This document shows, piece after piece, positions 8,973 to 15,430 of a DNA stretch of 15,430 nucleotides. The position numbers and the translations under genes were made by a program. Position 1 is the stretch's first letter, and the number at the start of each line of letters is the position of its first letter. Source of the DNA: a bacterium (GTDB lineage Bacteria; Planctomycetota; UBA11346); the NCBI GenBank assembly GCA_020049615.1, contig JAIFKN010000115.1, positions 1 through 15,430 of the forward strand. The letters run 5' to 3'. The notes beneath the pieces were generated by a model. That model worked only from the letters and a program-made list of their open reading frames with translations. It was not told the origin of the DNA and ran no database searches.

Positions 8973-9576
8973 ACCTCGCCGCGGCTGGCGTACCCGGGGT
9001 CGCCTCCCGCATGCCGATTTCGCAGGCCTCACCCAGGCCGTGACCTTCCGTCTGGCCGATGCCATGCCCGGATCGGTGTTGGAACGTATACAGCGCGACA
9101 TCGCAGCCACCTGTCCCGACCCCCAGGATGCCCGGCGTGCTGCACTGCTGCGCGAGCAGGTGCACACCTGGCTCGATGCCGGTCACGGCTCGTGCCTGCT
9201 GCGGGATCCGGTGCTGGCGGATCTGCTCGCCGAGGAGATGATCCGTGACGATGGCATCGCCTATCGGTTGGATGGCTTTGTCATCATGCCGAACCATGTC
9301 CATGCCGTGCTGAAGGTCGGAGGGCGGCCGCTGGGCAGCATCGTGCGGGCCTGGAAAGGCGCGTCCGCACGATGGATCAATCAGACCGTGGGGCGTAGGG
9401 GGCCGTTGTGGTGCCGGGAGTACCATGACCGGTTCATACGCGATGAGGAGCATGCGATAGCCGCGATACGGTATGTGGTGCGCAATCCGGTGCAGGCAGG
9501 ACTGGTCGAGCGAGGCTTCGATTGGCATGGGCTGTGGATCGATGAGCGTTGGAAGGAATACCTTGCGGCGGGCTGA
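8965..9576 (+). CDS. REP-associated tyrosine transposase (RAYT, Y1_Tnp family)
   Basis: The predicted protein has 203 residues. ATG 8965 gives the typical N-terminus MSEPRRGWRTRGRLPHADF followed by QAVTFRLADAMP. Upstream in-frame codons only translate the repeat, so they were not used. The metal-binding HUH motif is MPNHVHAV (H111, H113). The likely catalytic tyrosine is Y153 in REYHDRFIRDEEHAIAAIRY, and the family motif RNPVQAGLVE (173-182) is intact. These enzymes cut and rejoin single-stranded DNA at REP hairpins through a 5'-phosphotyrosine link. The start lies inside the end of the batA-like gene (8-base overlap), with no clear ribosome-binding site, so translation may depend on ribosomes finishing that gene. 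The last codons and the stop come from the right repeat. It appears intact and possibly active. Confidence 0.93.
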   Translation: MSEPRRGWRTRGRLPHADFAGLTQAVTFRLADAMPGSVLERIQRDIAATCPDPQDARRAALLREQVHTWLDAGHGSCLLRDPVLADLLAEEMIRDDGIAYRLDGFVIMPNHVHAVLKVGGRPLGSIVRAWKGASARWINQTVGRRGPLWCREYHDRFIRDEEHAIAAIRYVVRNPVQAGLVERGFDWHGLWIDERWKEYLAAG

Positions 9577-9611
9577 AGCCCGCCGTCCGTGCCGGCTGAA
9601 GCCGGCGCTAC
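9567..9611 (-). repeat. Right terminal repeat of the RAYT element (two REP palindromes, inverted)
   Basis: This is the inverted copy of 8911-8955, differing at one position in the spacer between the two palindromes. It contains GGCGGGCTGAAGCCCGCC (9567-9584) and GCCGGCTGAAGCCGGC (9591-9606) and ends in GCTAC. The TGA in its first palindrome is the stop codon of the transposase gene. Its hairpins lie about 53 bases before the next gene and could affect transcript stability or readthrough. Confidence 0.88.
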
Positions 9612-9664
9612 GGGTGGCTGCCAGTGGCGAACCCGGCGCGACTCTGCACGTTGACCGCCGCTGA
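9612..9664 (+). pseudogene. Probable displaced 3' end of the batA-like gene
   Basis: Right of the element, codons from 9614 read VAASGEPGATLHVDRR and end in TGA at 9662-9664, which overlaps the next start as TGATG. Such an overlap is the usual arrangement at the other junctions of this operon. This short open stretch is therefore best explained as the original end of the batA-like gene, cut off by the insertion. This is an inference from layout; no homologue comparison was possible. Confidence 0.5.
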
Positions 9665-11394
9665 TGCGCCCGCTCATCCTGCTTCTGTGCGCCGTCCTGG
9701 TTGCCGCCGGCGATGGCGGCCTGTCCGGCCTCGACGGCATGCTGCTGCCGGTGTCGCCGCCACGCAGCGGTCGGCCGATCGTGGTCGAGGTGCGGCTGAG
9801 CAGCCGGCTCGGCGCCCGCGAGGGCCAGGCGGTCATCGTGCTGAAGGGCGACGATGGCGAGGCGGCGCGCTGGGAGGGGCCGGTGTGGCGGGTCGGCACC
9901 GAGCCCACCGCCTTCCGCGTGCTGCTGCCTCCGCCACGCGGCTGGGAGGGCTACGATGACCTGCGCGCCGAACTGGGCTGGCGCGAGGGCGCGCTCGACT
10001 TTCCGCTCGCCACCCAGGCGCTGGCCCGCGCCGGCCTCGACACCCGCGCCGTCGCCGAGCTGGCGCCGGCCGGGATCGAGCTGCGGCGCGATGCGGTCAT
10101 GCCGCCGCAGCCGGCGGAGGACAACACCTCGCTGTCGACCCGCGTCAGCGTGGTACGCCTCGATCCGGCCGACGCCGCAGTGGTGCCGGAAGCCTGGCAG
10201 GCGTGGGATGCCGTGCTGCTGCATCCGCAGACCGCGCTGCCGCCGCCGGTTGCCGCATCCCTCGCCACCTGGGTGCTGGCCGGCGGCCGGCTGATGCTGG
10301 CGCCGGGCCGTCCCGGTCCCGAGGTCGAGGGGCTGCTCGCCGCGCTCGACGCCGGCCGCGGCGCGGTGCGCGCCGGCGACGGCTGGACCAGTTGGCGCAG
10401 CGGTCTCGGCCTGGTCGTGCGCGATGACGGTGGCGATCCGGAGGCGATCGCACTCGCCCTGTGGGGCCGGCCGGCCGCTGCGATGAACCGCTGGCAGGAT
10501 GTCTACCAGCCCGAGCGCGACCTCGGCCAGCTGCTCTGGCCGGAGGCGGTCGGGCGCGTGCCGCTGACGCTGGTCCTGGCGGTGTTCGCCGGTTTCCTGC
10601 TGTGGGTCGGTCCGGTCGAATGGATCGTGCTCGGTCGGCTGCGCCGTCGCCGCTGGACCTGGATCACCTTCCCGCTCGCCGCCATCGCCGCGACCGTCGC
10701 CGTCACCGCCATCGCCCGCGGCGCCTTCGGCAGCGCCGACCATGTGCGCCGGCTGGTGCTGGTCGACTGCGACGCCAACGGCGCCGCGCGCAGCTGCAAC
10801 ATCGTCGAGCAGCGCTTCTCCGGCGGCGACCGCGTGCTGGAGGAGCAGCCGCAGGGCGAGCTGGTCATGCCGGTGGAGATGGGCGAGCGCTGGCGCGGCG
10901 ACGGCACGGCGGTGCGCATCCGCGCCGTGCATCGCGGGCCCTGGCATGCCGGCGGATCGGTCGAGATCGCGCTGCCGCAGTGGACGCCGGTGCTGCTGCG
11001 CCGCTACAGCACGCGCCCGCCCGCCGGGCTGCCGACGGCGGACTTCGGCCCGGCACCGTCGCCGGAGGCGGCCGCCAGCGACCTCGCCGGGCTGCTGCAG
11101 GACGGCTGGCGCTGGGCCGCGGTCACCCCCGGCGAGCACGAGGCCGGCGACGCCCGCGTCTTCGCCGGCCCGCGCCGCGAGGGCTTCCCCGGTGGCGAGG
11201 AGGTGTGGGTCCGCCTCCGCCGCGGCCTGGCCGGCCCGGTGCGCGGTCCGCTCGCCGGACTCGCCAATCCGCGGCCCTGCCGCATGGTCGCCCGGCAGCA
11301 GGGCACGGACATCATCGTCTGGCGGCAGGAGCTGCCGACGGTGGAGAAGACCGAGGATGGGCCGGAAACCGGACGGAAGAAAGGCACCAAGTGA
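9664..11394 (+). CDS. Membrane protein with GATase1-like domain and paired transmembrane helices, function unknown
   Basis: The predicted protein has 576 residues. The N-terminus [19 protein letters not shown] looks like a signal peptide. A beta-rich domain (about 35-140) is followed by a GATase1-like region with [16 protein letters not shown] and [16 protein letters not shown] (181-215), where the AGGRLML strand-turn is characteristic and no catalytic triad is evident. Two helices at about 300-324 and 332-352 are joined by a short, strongly basic loop (GRLRRRRW). The sequence [22 protein letters not shown] is typical of proteins that follow BatA-type genes in MoxR cassettes (recalled family pattern). 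The last 220 residues are probably extracytoplasmic or soluble and end in a charged tail. ATG 9664 overlaps the TGA of the displaced batA end. Its own stop overlaps the GTG of the ABC ATPase gene, linking the MoxR module to the transporter genes. No specific function can be assigned. Confidence 0.82.
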   Translation: MRPLILLLCAVLVAAGDGGLSGLDGMLLPVSPPRSGRPIVVEVRLSSRLGAREGQAVIVLKGDDGEAARWEGPVWRVGTEPTAFRVLLPPPRGWEGYDDLRAELGWREGALDFPLATQALARAGLDTRAVAELAPAGIELRRDAVMPPQPAEDNTSLSTRVSVVRLDPADAAVVPEAWQAWDAVLLHPQTALPPPVAASLATWVLAGGRLMLAPGRPGPEVEGLLAALDAGRGAVRAGDGWTSWRSGLGLVVRDDGGDPEAIALALWGRPAAAMNRWQDVYQPERDLGQLLWPEAVGRVPLTLVLAVFAGFLLWVGPVEWIVLGRLRRRRWTWITFPLAAIAATVAVTAIARGAFGSADHVRRLVLVDCDANGAARSCNIVEQRFSGGDRVLEEQPQGELVMPVEMGERWRGDGTAVRIRAVHRGPWHAGGSVEIALPQWTPVLLRRYSTRPPAGLPTADFGPAPSPEAAASDLAGLLQDGWRWAAVTPGEHEAGDARVFAGPRREGFPGGEEVWVRLRRGLAGPVRGPLAGLANPRPCRMVARQQGTDIIVWRQELPTVEKTEDGPETGRKKGTK

Positions 11395-12011
11395 ACTGCG
11401 TCGAGATCGAGGACCTCAGCGTCCGCTACGGCAACTTCACCGCCGTGAACGGCATCTCCTTCGTCATCCCGCCGGGCGAGATCTTCGGCTTCATCGGCCC
11501 GAACGGGGCGGGCAAGAGCTCGACCATCAAGGTGCTGGCGACGCTGGTCCAGCCGTCGCGCGGCAAGGCGCTGGTGTGCGGCCTCGACGTCGCGCGCCAG
11601 GCCCCGCTGGTCAGGAAGCGCATCGGCTACGTGCCGGACGTCTTCGGCGTCTACGAGGACCTGACGGTGCGCGAGTACCTGCACTTCTTCGCCGCCGCCT
11701 ACCGCATCCCGTGGGACAAGCGCGACACCCTGCTGCACGACGTCCTCGCCCTGGTCGACCTCGCCGCCAAGGAGGACGCGCCGGTCGACGGCCTGTCGCG
11801 CGGCATGAAGCAGCGCCTGTCGCTGGCCCGCGTGCTGCTGCACGAGCCGGATCTGCTGCTGCTCGACGAGCCGGCCAGCGGCCTCGACCCGCGCGCCCGC
11901 ATCGAACTGCGCGAGCTGCTCAAGGAGCTGCAGCGCATGGGCAAGACCATCATCATCAGCAGCCACATCCTGCACGAGCTGGCCCAGCTGTGCACGAGCA
12001 GGGCCGCATGA
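11391..12011 (+). CDS. ABC-2 type transporter ATP-binding protein, main part (gene split by an apparent deletion)
   Basis: There are 206 residues from GTG 11391, which overlaps the upstream stop (GTGA). It contains Walker [10 protein letters not shown] (36-44), signature [13 protein letters not shown] (135-147), Walker B LLLLDEP (155-161) with the D-loop SGLD, and the H-loop SSH (H192). The Q-loop position reads [15 protein letters not shown] (79-93), with Asp where Gln is usual; this variant is, from memory, common in planctomycete homologues. The reading breaks after LHELAQLCT, where family members continue with about five residues of a beta strand and then EQGR. The continuation [11 protein letters not shown] is present in another frame from 11996. 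A loss of about 16 bases fits both the frame change and the missing residues. As it stands the frame ends in TGA at 12009-12011. The ATPase would power the two permeases encoded next. Confidence 0.85.
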   Translation: MNCVEIEDLSVRYGNFTAVNGISFVIPPGEIFGFIGPNGAGKSSTIKVLATLVQPSRGKALVCGLDVARQAPLVRKRIGYVPDVFGVYEDLTVREYLHFFAAAYRIPWDKRDTLLHDVLALVDLAAKEDAPVDGLSRGMKQRLSLARVLLHEPDLLLLDEPASGLDPRARIELRELLKELQRMGKTIIISSHILHELAQLCTSRAA

Positions 12012-12307
12012 TGGCCGAGGGACCGCTCGACGAGATCTTCCGCCGCCTGCGCCTGATGCGCGTGGTGCACGTCCAGACGGTCGACGAGTCGGACGAGCTG
12101 CTGGCGCGCATCCGCACCCTGCCCGGCGTCGAGTCGGTCGAGCGCCAGGCCGACCGCATCGCCGTCAGCCTGCGCGAGGATTCCGGCGCGGTCGAGAACC
12201 TGCACGACGGCTTGGTCGGCCTCGGCGCCCGCCTGCGCATGTTCCAGCCCGAGGCCTTGGACATGGAGACGGCCTTCATGAAGCTGACCGAGGGCCGCAC
12301 CGCGTGA
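12008..12307 (+). CDS. ABC-2 type transporter ATP-binding protein, C-terminal part (second half of the split gene)
   Basis: There are 99 residues if ATG 12008 is used. This ATG overlaps the stop of the first part as ATGATG, so a restart by coupled translation is possible. In-frame sequence upstream (EQGR from 11996) shows that it was once continuous with the ATPase core. The product [20 protein letters not shown] followed by [20 protein letters not shown] is the usual accessory C-terminal region of ABC-2 ATPases, ending [14 protein letters not shown]. The motif near the end resembles the 'LEDVFLKLTEG' end of related proteins. The stop overlaps the GTG of the first permease (GTGA). Whether the two parts are made separately and associate, or the break is an artefact, cannot be told here. 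Confidence 0.78.
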   Translation: MMAEGPLDEIFRRLRLMRVVHVQTVDESDELLARIRTLPGVESVERQADRIAVSLREDSGAVENLHDGLVGLGARLRMFQPEALDMETAFMKLTEGRTA

Positions 12308-13971
12308 ATGCGCCGGCGCCGCTGCTGTGGCGCCAGCTCGCCCTGGAGGCGTCCCATGGACGCACCTTCTGGGTCCGGCCGCTGTTCGGCATCGTGGTGG
12401 CCTGCTGCCTGCTGCTCGCCTCGGGCCTGGCGGGCTCGCGGCTGCTCGCCGGCCAGGGCCTCGAGTCGGGTTCGGGCCGCGCCCTGTTCGATGCATTGAT
12501 GGTCGCCGGCTTCGCCGCCGTGTACCTCGGCCTGCCCGCGTTGATCGCCCCGGCGGTCGCCGCCGAGGAGGAGCGCGGCACCCTCGACCTGCTGCGCATC
12601 GCCGGGATCGGGCCGCTGGCCCTGATCGCCCAGCTCGCCGGGGCGCGCCTGGTCATGGCCGGGACGGTGGCGCTGGCCGCCGTCCCGCTGGCTGCGCTGG
12701 CCTACGCCTGCGGCGGCGTGTCCGACCAGCGCCTGCTGGCGGCCGGCGCGGTGCTGGCGGTCGCCGCCATGCAGGTCGCCGCCTGCGCCGCTGCGGTCGG
12801 GGCGCGTCGTCTGCCCAGCACCGGTGCCGCCCTCTCCGCCTACCGCGATGTCGTCCTGCACCTGCTGATCCTCCTGCCCGTCGGCTCCGGATTGCTCAGC
12901 GTGTTCCTGATGTGGTCGCCGGTGCAGTTCTACGGCATGCCGTGGACCTGGTACCGCGCCCTGGTCGATGGCGGCGGCGATCCGTGGCTGGCCATCGTCG
13001 GCGGCCTGATCCCAGCCGGGCTCAGCATCGTCTGGCATCTGCGCCTGGCGCGGCGGCGCATGCGCCGCCGTTCGGTCGAACTGCCGCCGACGCAGAGCTT
13101 CCTGATGGCCCGCTGGCGTTCCGGACCGCGCTGGCAGCGCGAGGTACGGCGCTGGCGGGTGAAGCACGGTCTCGATCGCGGCGAACTGCCGCAAGATGAT
13201 CCCCTGGCCTGGCGGGCGCGGCTCTACGCGCCGGTGTTCGGCACGCGGTTGAAGCTGGCCCGGCTGCGCGCCTTCGGCTGTCTGCTGCCGATCGTCGGGC
13301 TGGTGGCGCTGCTCAATACGCTCGCGGTGCTCGGCGGGAAGGCCGAGCAGATGACGGGCGTGCAGATCACCGCCGACGTGGTTTTCGCGATCGCCCTGGT
13401 CGCGGCGGGCTATGCTGCGGCCACCGCCCTGCCGCGCGAACGCGCCAACGGCAGCCTAGGCGTGCTCGCGACCACGCCGCTGGGCGGGGCCGAGATGGCC
13501 GATGGGTTTGGCGCTGGCGCCGGCCTGCTGCTCAGGCGGGCGCTCCACGCCTATCTCGCCACGGTGCTGTTCTGCGCCCTGGTCGAATGCCGGCTGGCCG
13601 CCTGGCCCGCGCTGCTGGCCGCCGCGGCGACGGCCTACGGCCTGTGCGGCACGGCACGCTGGGGCGGGCTGCTGCTCGGCGCCCGGTCCGCCCAGCCGCT
13701 GGCGGCCGGGACGCTGGCGCTGGCCGCCAGCGTCGGCGTGCTGCTCGGACCGTGGCTGGCCGGACGGGCGGCGCTGGCGGCAGGCTGGGAGCAGACGGCG
13801 CAGCAGATGACGCTGTTCAGCCCGTTGTTCCTCGCCGAGACGCTGCATGTCGACGAGGCCGCTCCAGGCCTGGAGGCGTTCGTGGTCGCGGCCGGATGGC
13901 TGGCCGCCTGGGCCATCCTGCGCGGATGGTGCCGTTGGCGCCTGGACCGCTGGCTGGGACGGGCGGCATGA
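12304..13971 (+). CDS. ABC-2 type transporter permease, double-unit
   Basis: The predicted protein has 555 residues from GTG 12304, which overlaps the previous stop. It is strongly hydrophobic, with about 12 possible helices in two groups (roughly 24-48 and 62-200; then 228-247 and 325-545). The groups are separated by a basic cytoplasmic-type segment (about 248-310). Each half carries the ABC-2 permease landmark: [17 protein letters not shown] (88-104) and [21 protein letters not shown] (377-397). These stretches normally face the ATPase. DPLAWRAR (299-306) corresponds to the 'PVAWRE' motif of the next gene. The protein is therefore probably two fused six-helix units. It would form the membrane channel with the ATPase encoded just upstream. 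The substrate is unknown, but export is expected for this type. Confidence 0.85.
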   Translation: MNAPAPLLWRQLALEASHGRTFWVRPLFGIVVACCLLLASGLAGSRLLAGQGLESGSGRALFDALMVAGFAAVYLGLPALIAPAVAAEEERGTLDLLRIAGIGPLALIAQLAGARLVMAGTVALAAVPLAALAYACGGVSDQRLLAAGAVLAVAAMQVAACAAAVGARRLPSTGAALSAYRDVVLHLLILLPVGSGLLSVFLMWSPVQFYGMPWTWYRALVDGGGDPWLAIVGGLIPAGLSIVWHLRLARRRMRRRSVELPPTQSFLMARWRSGPRWQREVRRWRVKHGLDRGELPQDDPLAWRARLYAPVFGTRLKLARLRAFGCLLPIVGLVALLNTLAVLGGKAEQMTGVQITADVVFAIALVAAGYAAATALPRERANGSLGVLATTPLGGAEMADGFGAGAGLLLRRALHAYLATVLFCALVECRLAAWPALLAAAATAYGLCGTARWGGLLLGARSAQPLAAGTLALAASVGVLLGPWLAGRAALAAGWEQTAQQMTLFSPLFLAETLHVDEAAPGLEAFVVAAGWLAAWAILRGWCRWRLDRWLGRAA

Positions 13972-15430
13972 GGTACGCGATCGGTCTGCCGTTGATCGCC
14001 AAGGAGCTGACCGAGCAGGCGGCGCGGAAGCGCACCTTCGTCCTGCGCGTGCTGATCGGTCTCGCCCTCGCCTTCTTCGCCGGGATGGCGCTGTACCAGG
14101 CCCAGCGCTGGGATCAGGAGCTGCTCGGCAAGGGCATGCGGGTGTTCGAGGTGCTGGGCAACCTCATCGCCTGGCTGCCGGCGGTGATCGCCCCCGGTCT
14201 GACCGCTGGCGCCATCGCCGGCGAGCGCGAGGACGGTTCGCTGCCGCTGCTGCAGATGACGCGGCTGGGCCCGGTCGCCATCGTGCTGGAGAAGTGGCTG
14301 TCGCGGCTGATCGCGGTGGCGATGCTGCAGATCCTGGCGCTGCCGCTGCTGGCTCTCGCCTACACCTTCGGCGGTGTGCCCGAGGCCGTGATCTGGTGGA
14401 CCATCCTCGGCGCGCTCGCCGCCACCGCGCACGCCACCGCCCTGGGCATGCTCGCCACCGCCTGGTGCCGCGGCACGGTCGGAGCGCTGTTCACCGGCTA
14501 CGGCCTGATGCTCGCCAGCTATGGCATCCCGATGGCGGTGGAGCACGCCCGTCCGCTGGCCTTGCTGCATGCCAACTGTCCGGCGATCGACGTCACCTGG
14601 CTGCTCGATCGCAATGCCAGCGTCGAGGTGGCGGCGCAGGATGCACTGCTTTACAGCTTCGCCGTCACCGCCATCGCCATCCTCGGCGCCTGCCTCGCGC
14701 TGAGCCTGCGCCGTCACCGCGAAGGCGGCAATCCGCTGCTGGAGCGCTTCCGGCGCCTCGATGGCTGGTTCGAAGGGCTCGAGCGTCGCCTCCTCGGCCG
14801 CGCCACGCGACGCGACCTGCCGCTCGAACGCCCGGTGGCCTGGCGCGAGTGCAACCGCCGTGCCCTGGCCAACCCGCGCTACCTGGCGCGCATCCTGCTG
14901 CCGCTGGGCGCGCTGGTGGTGTTCTCGCTGGTGCTCAGCTACGGCCTGGCCTTCAACTCGGGCAAGGATGTGGCGGCGTGGATGGGCATGCTCATCGAAC
15001 TCGGCCTCGCCCTGACCGTGCTGGTGCTCGGCGCCACCGCCTTCTCGGCCGAGCGCAGCGCGCAGAGCCTGGAGGTGCTGCTGACCACGCCGCTGACGCC
15101 GCGCGACATCCTCATGCAGAAGGTCAGCGGTCTGCGCCGGGTCCACCTGGGCGGCGCCATCCTGGTCGCCCTGGTCCTCGCCGTCCGCATCATCGTCAAT
15201 GGCGACGGCTGGGACATGTGGCGCGGCCGCTGGTCGGTTTGGCTGGCCGTGCTCAGCCTGGCGTTGCAGCCGGCAGTGCTGGGCTGGCTCGGCCTGGCCA
15301 TCGGCCTGCATGTGCGCAACCGCAGCCGCGCGGTTGGCGCGGCGGTGGGCGCGGCGGTGGGCTGGACGGTGGCCGCCGGACTGACGGTGGCGCTGCTCGA
15401 CGCCATCTGGAGCATCCACGACGAGGAGGT
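13968..15430 (+). CDS. ABC-2 type transporter permease, double-unit paralogue (3' end outside the window)
   Basis: ATG 13968 overlaps the stop of the first permease (ATGA), and the frame is open for 487 residues to the window edge. The N-terminus LPLIAKELTEQAARKRTFVLR is the usual cytoplasmic start before helix 1 (about 25-44). The first ABC-2 landmark is GEREDGSLPLLQMTRLGP (85-102), followed by a helix-rich stretch to about 247. A basic loop contains ERPVAWRECNRRALANPRY (287-305), then more helices and a second landmark, SAERSAQSLEVLLTTPLTP (360-378). The layout matches the gene upstream, so the two are probably diverged duplicates forming a heterodimeric channel. The second half is nearly complete at the cut, with a helix at about 424-446 and a glycine/alanine-rich helix at about 455-480. 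Confidence 0.87.
   Translation, partial: MRYAIGLPLIAKELTEQAARKRTFVLRVLIGLALAFFAGMALYQAQRWDQELLGKGMRVFEVLGNLIAWLPAVIAPGLTAGAIAGEREDGSLPLLQMTRLGPVAIVLEKWLSRLIAVAMLQILALPLLALAYTFGGVPEAVIWWTILGALAATAHATALGMLATAWCRGTVGALFTGYGLMLASYGIPMAVEHARPLALLHANCPAIDVTWLLDRNASVEVAAQDALLYSFAVTAIAILGACLALSLRRHREGGNPLLERFRRLDGWFEGLERRLLGRATRRDLPLERPVAWRECNRRALANPRYLARILLPLGALVVFSLVLSYGLAFNSGKDVAAWMGMLIELGLALTVLVLGATAFSAERSAQSLEVLLTTPLTPRDILMQKVSGLRRVHLGGAILVALVLAVRIIVNGDGWDMWRGRWSVWLAVLSLALQPAVLGWLGLAIGLHVRNRSRAVGAAVGAAVGWTVAAGLTVALLDAIWSIHDEE

Larger units (their letters stand above)
8911..9611 (+). mobile_element. Complete REP/RAYT mobile element inserted in the 3' end of the batA-like gene
   Basis: This 701-base unit begins with GTAG and ends with CTAC. 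It is bounded by 45-base inverted repeats that match at 44 of 45 positions. Each repeat contains two imperfectly spaced palindromes. Between the repeats lies a single gene for a Y1-type transposase of the REP-associated family. Palindromes headed by GTAG or GTGG and flanking such a gene are the known hallmark of RAYT-REP units. The enclosed gene uses more A/T in third codon positions than its neighbours, consistent with later arrival. The element separates the batA-like gene from the next gene of the operon. No clear target duplication is seen. Confidence 0.85.

Noticed and set aside
9567..9611. Right REP hairpins as an intrinsic terminator
   Set aside because: The hairpins are strong but no T-rich tract follows, and the downstream genes appear to depend on the same transcript.
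8891..9629. GTGGCTG...TGGCG on both sides of the RAYT element (8891-8907 and 9614-9629) as a duplicated target
   Set aside because: Only about 12 of 17 positions agree, spacing to the element differs on the two sides, and Y1 HUH transposases do not normally create target duplications.

Overview
This is a very GC-rich (around 70% or more by eye), densely packed bacterial segment in which every convincing gene reads left to right. Gene content points to the Planctomycetota or a related PVC-type lineage. The clues are a long two-VWA/GATase-like membrane protein whose second VWA core begins with an 'HTCEFPEGN'-type loop, an ABC-2 ATPase with the '[15 protein letters not shown]...[13 protein letters not shown]' signature, paired double-unit ABC-2 permeases, and a MoxR-DUF58-BatA cassette. 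This is an inference from family resemblance; no marker gene is present.

Layout: (1) 1-636, the 3' end of a type II secretion F-like membrane protein gene, carrying an apparent +1 frameshift near base 355. (2) 666-2117, a compact ABC ATPase joined in frame, with no stop codon, to a lipoprotein-like NHL beta-propeller. (3) 2111-6902, three genes overlapping by 4-7 bases: a 973-aa VWA/GATase-like membrane protein, a MoxR AAA+ ATPase and a DUF58 protein. (4) 6903-7082, a gap holding a perfect 24-bp inverted repeat that encloses two smaller hairpins. (5) 7083-8972, a BatA-like membrane VWA protein. (6) 8911-9611, a complete-looking 701-bp REP/RAYT mobile element inserted into the 3' end of the batA-like gene. 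(7) 9664-11394, a membrane protein with a GATase-like fold region. (8) 11391-12307, an ABC-2 ATPase gene split by an apparent deletion of about 16 bases. (9) 12304-13971 and 13968-15430 (cut by the window end), two paralogous permeases.

How the genes may work together: MoxR ATPases act with VWA partners as chaperone-like, metal-dependent remodelling modules. Here such a module (MoxR, DUF58 and two membrane VWA proteins) is joined by overlapping start/stop codons to a GATase-like membrane protein and an ABC-2 exporter with two permeases. A cell-envelope assembly or maintenance machine is a reasonable inference, but the substrate cannot be read from the sequence. Only two junctions between 2111 and 15430 are not overlapping, and each holds a repeat or mobile element, which suggests that insertions interrupted an originally fully coupled operon.

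Three reading-frame anomalies (near 355, near 1256 and near 11993) lie in otherwise well-conserved genes. They could be real lesions or assembly errors and should be checked against reads before any functional conclusion.
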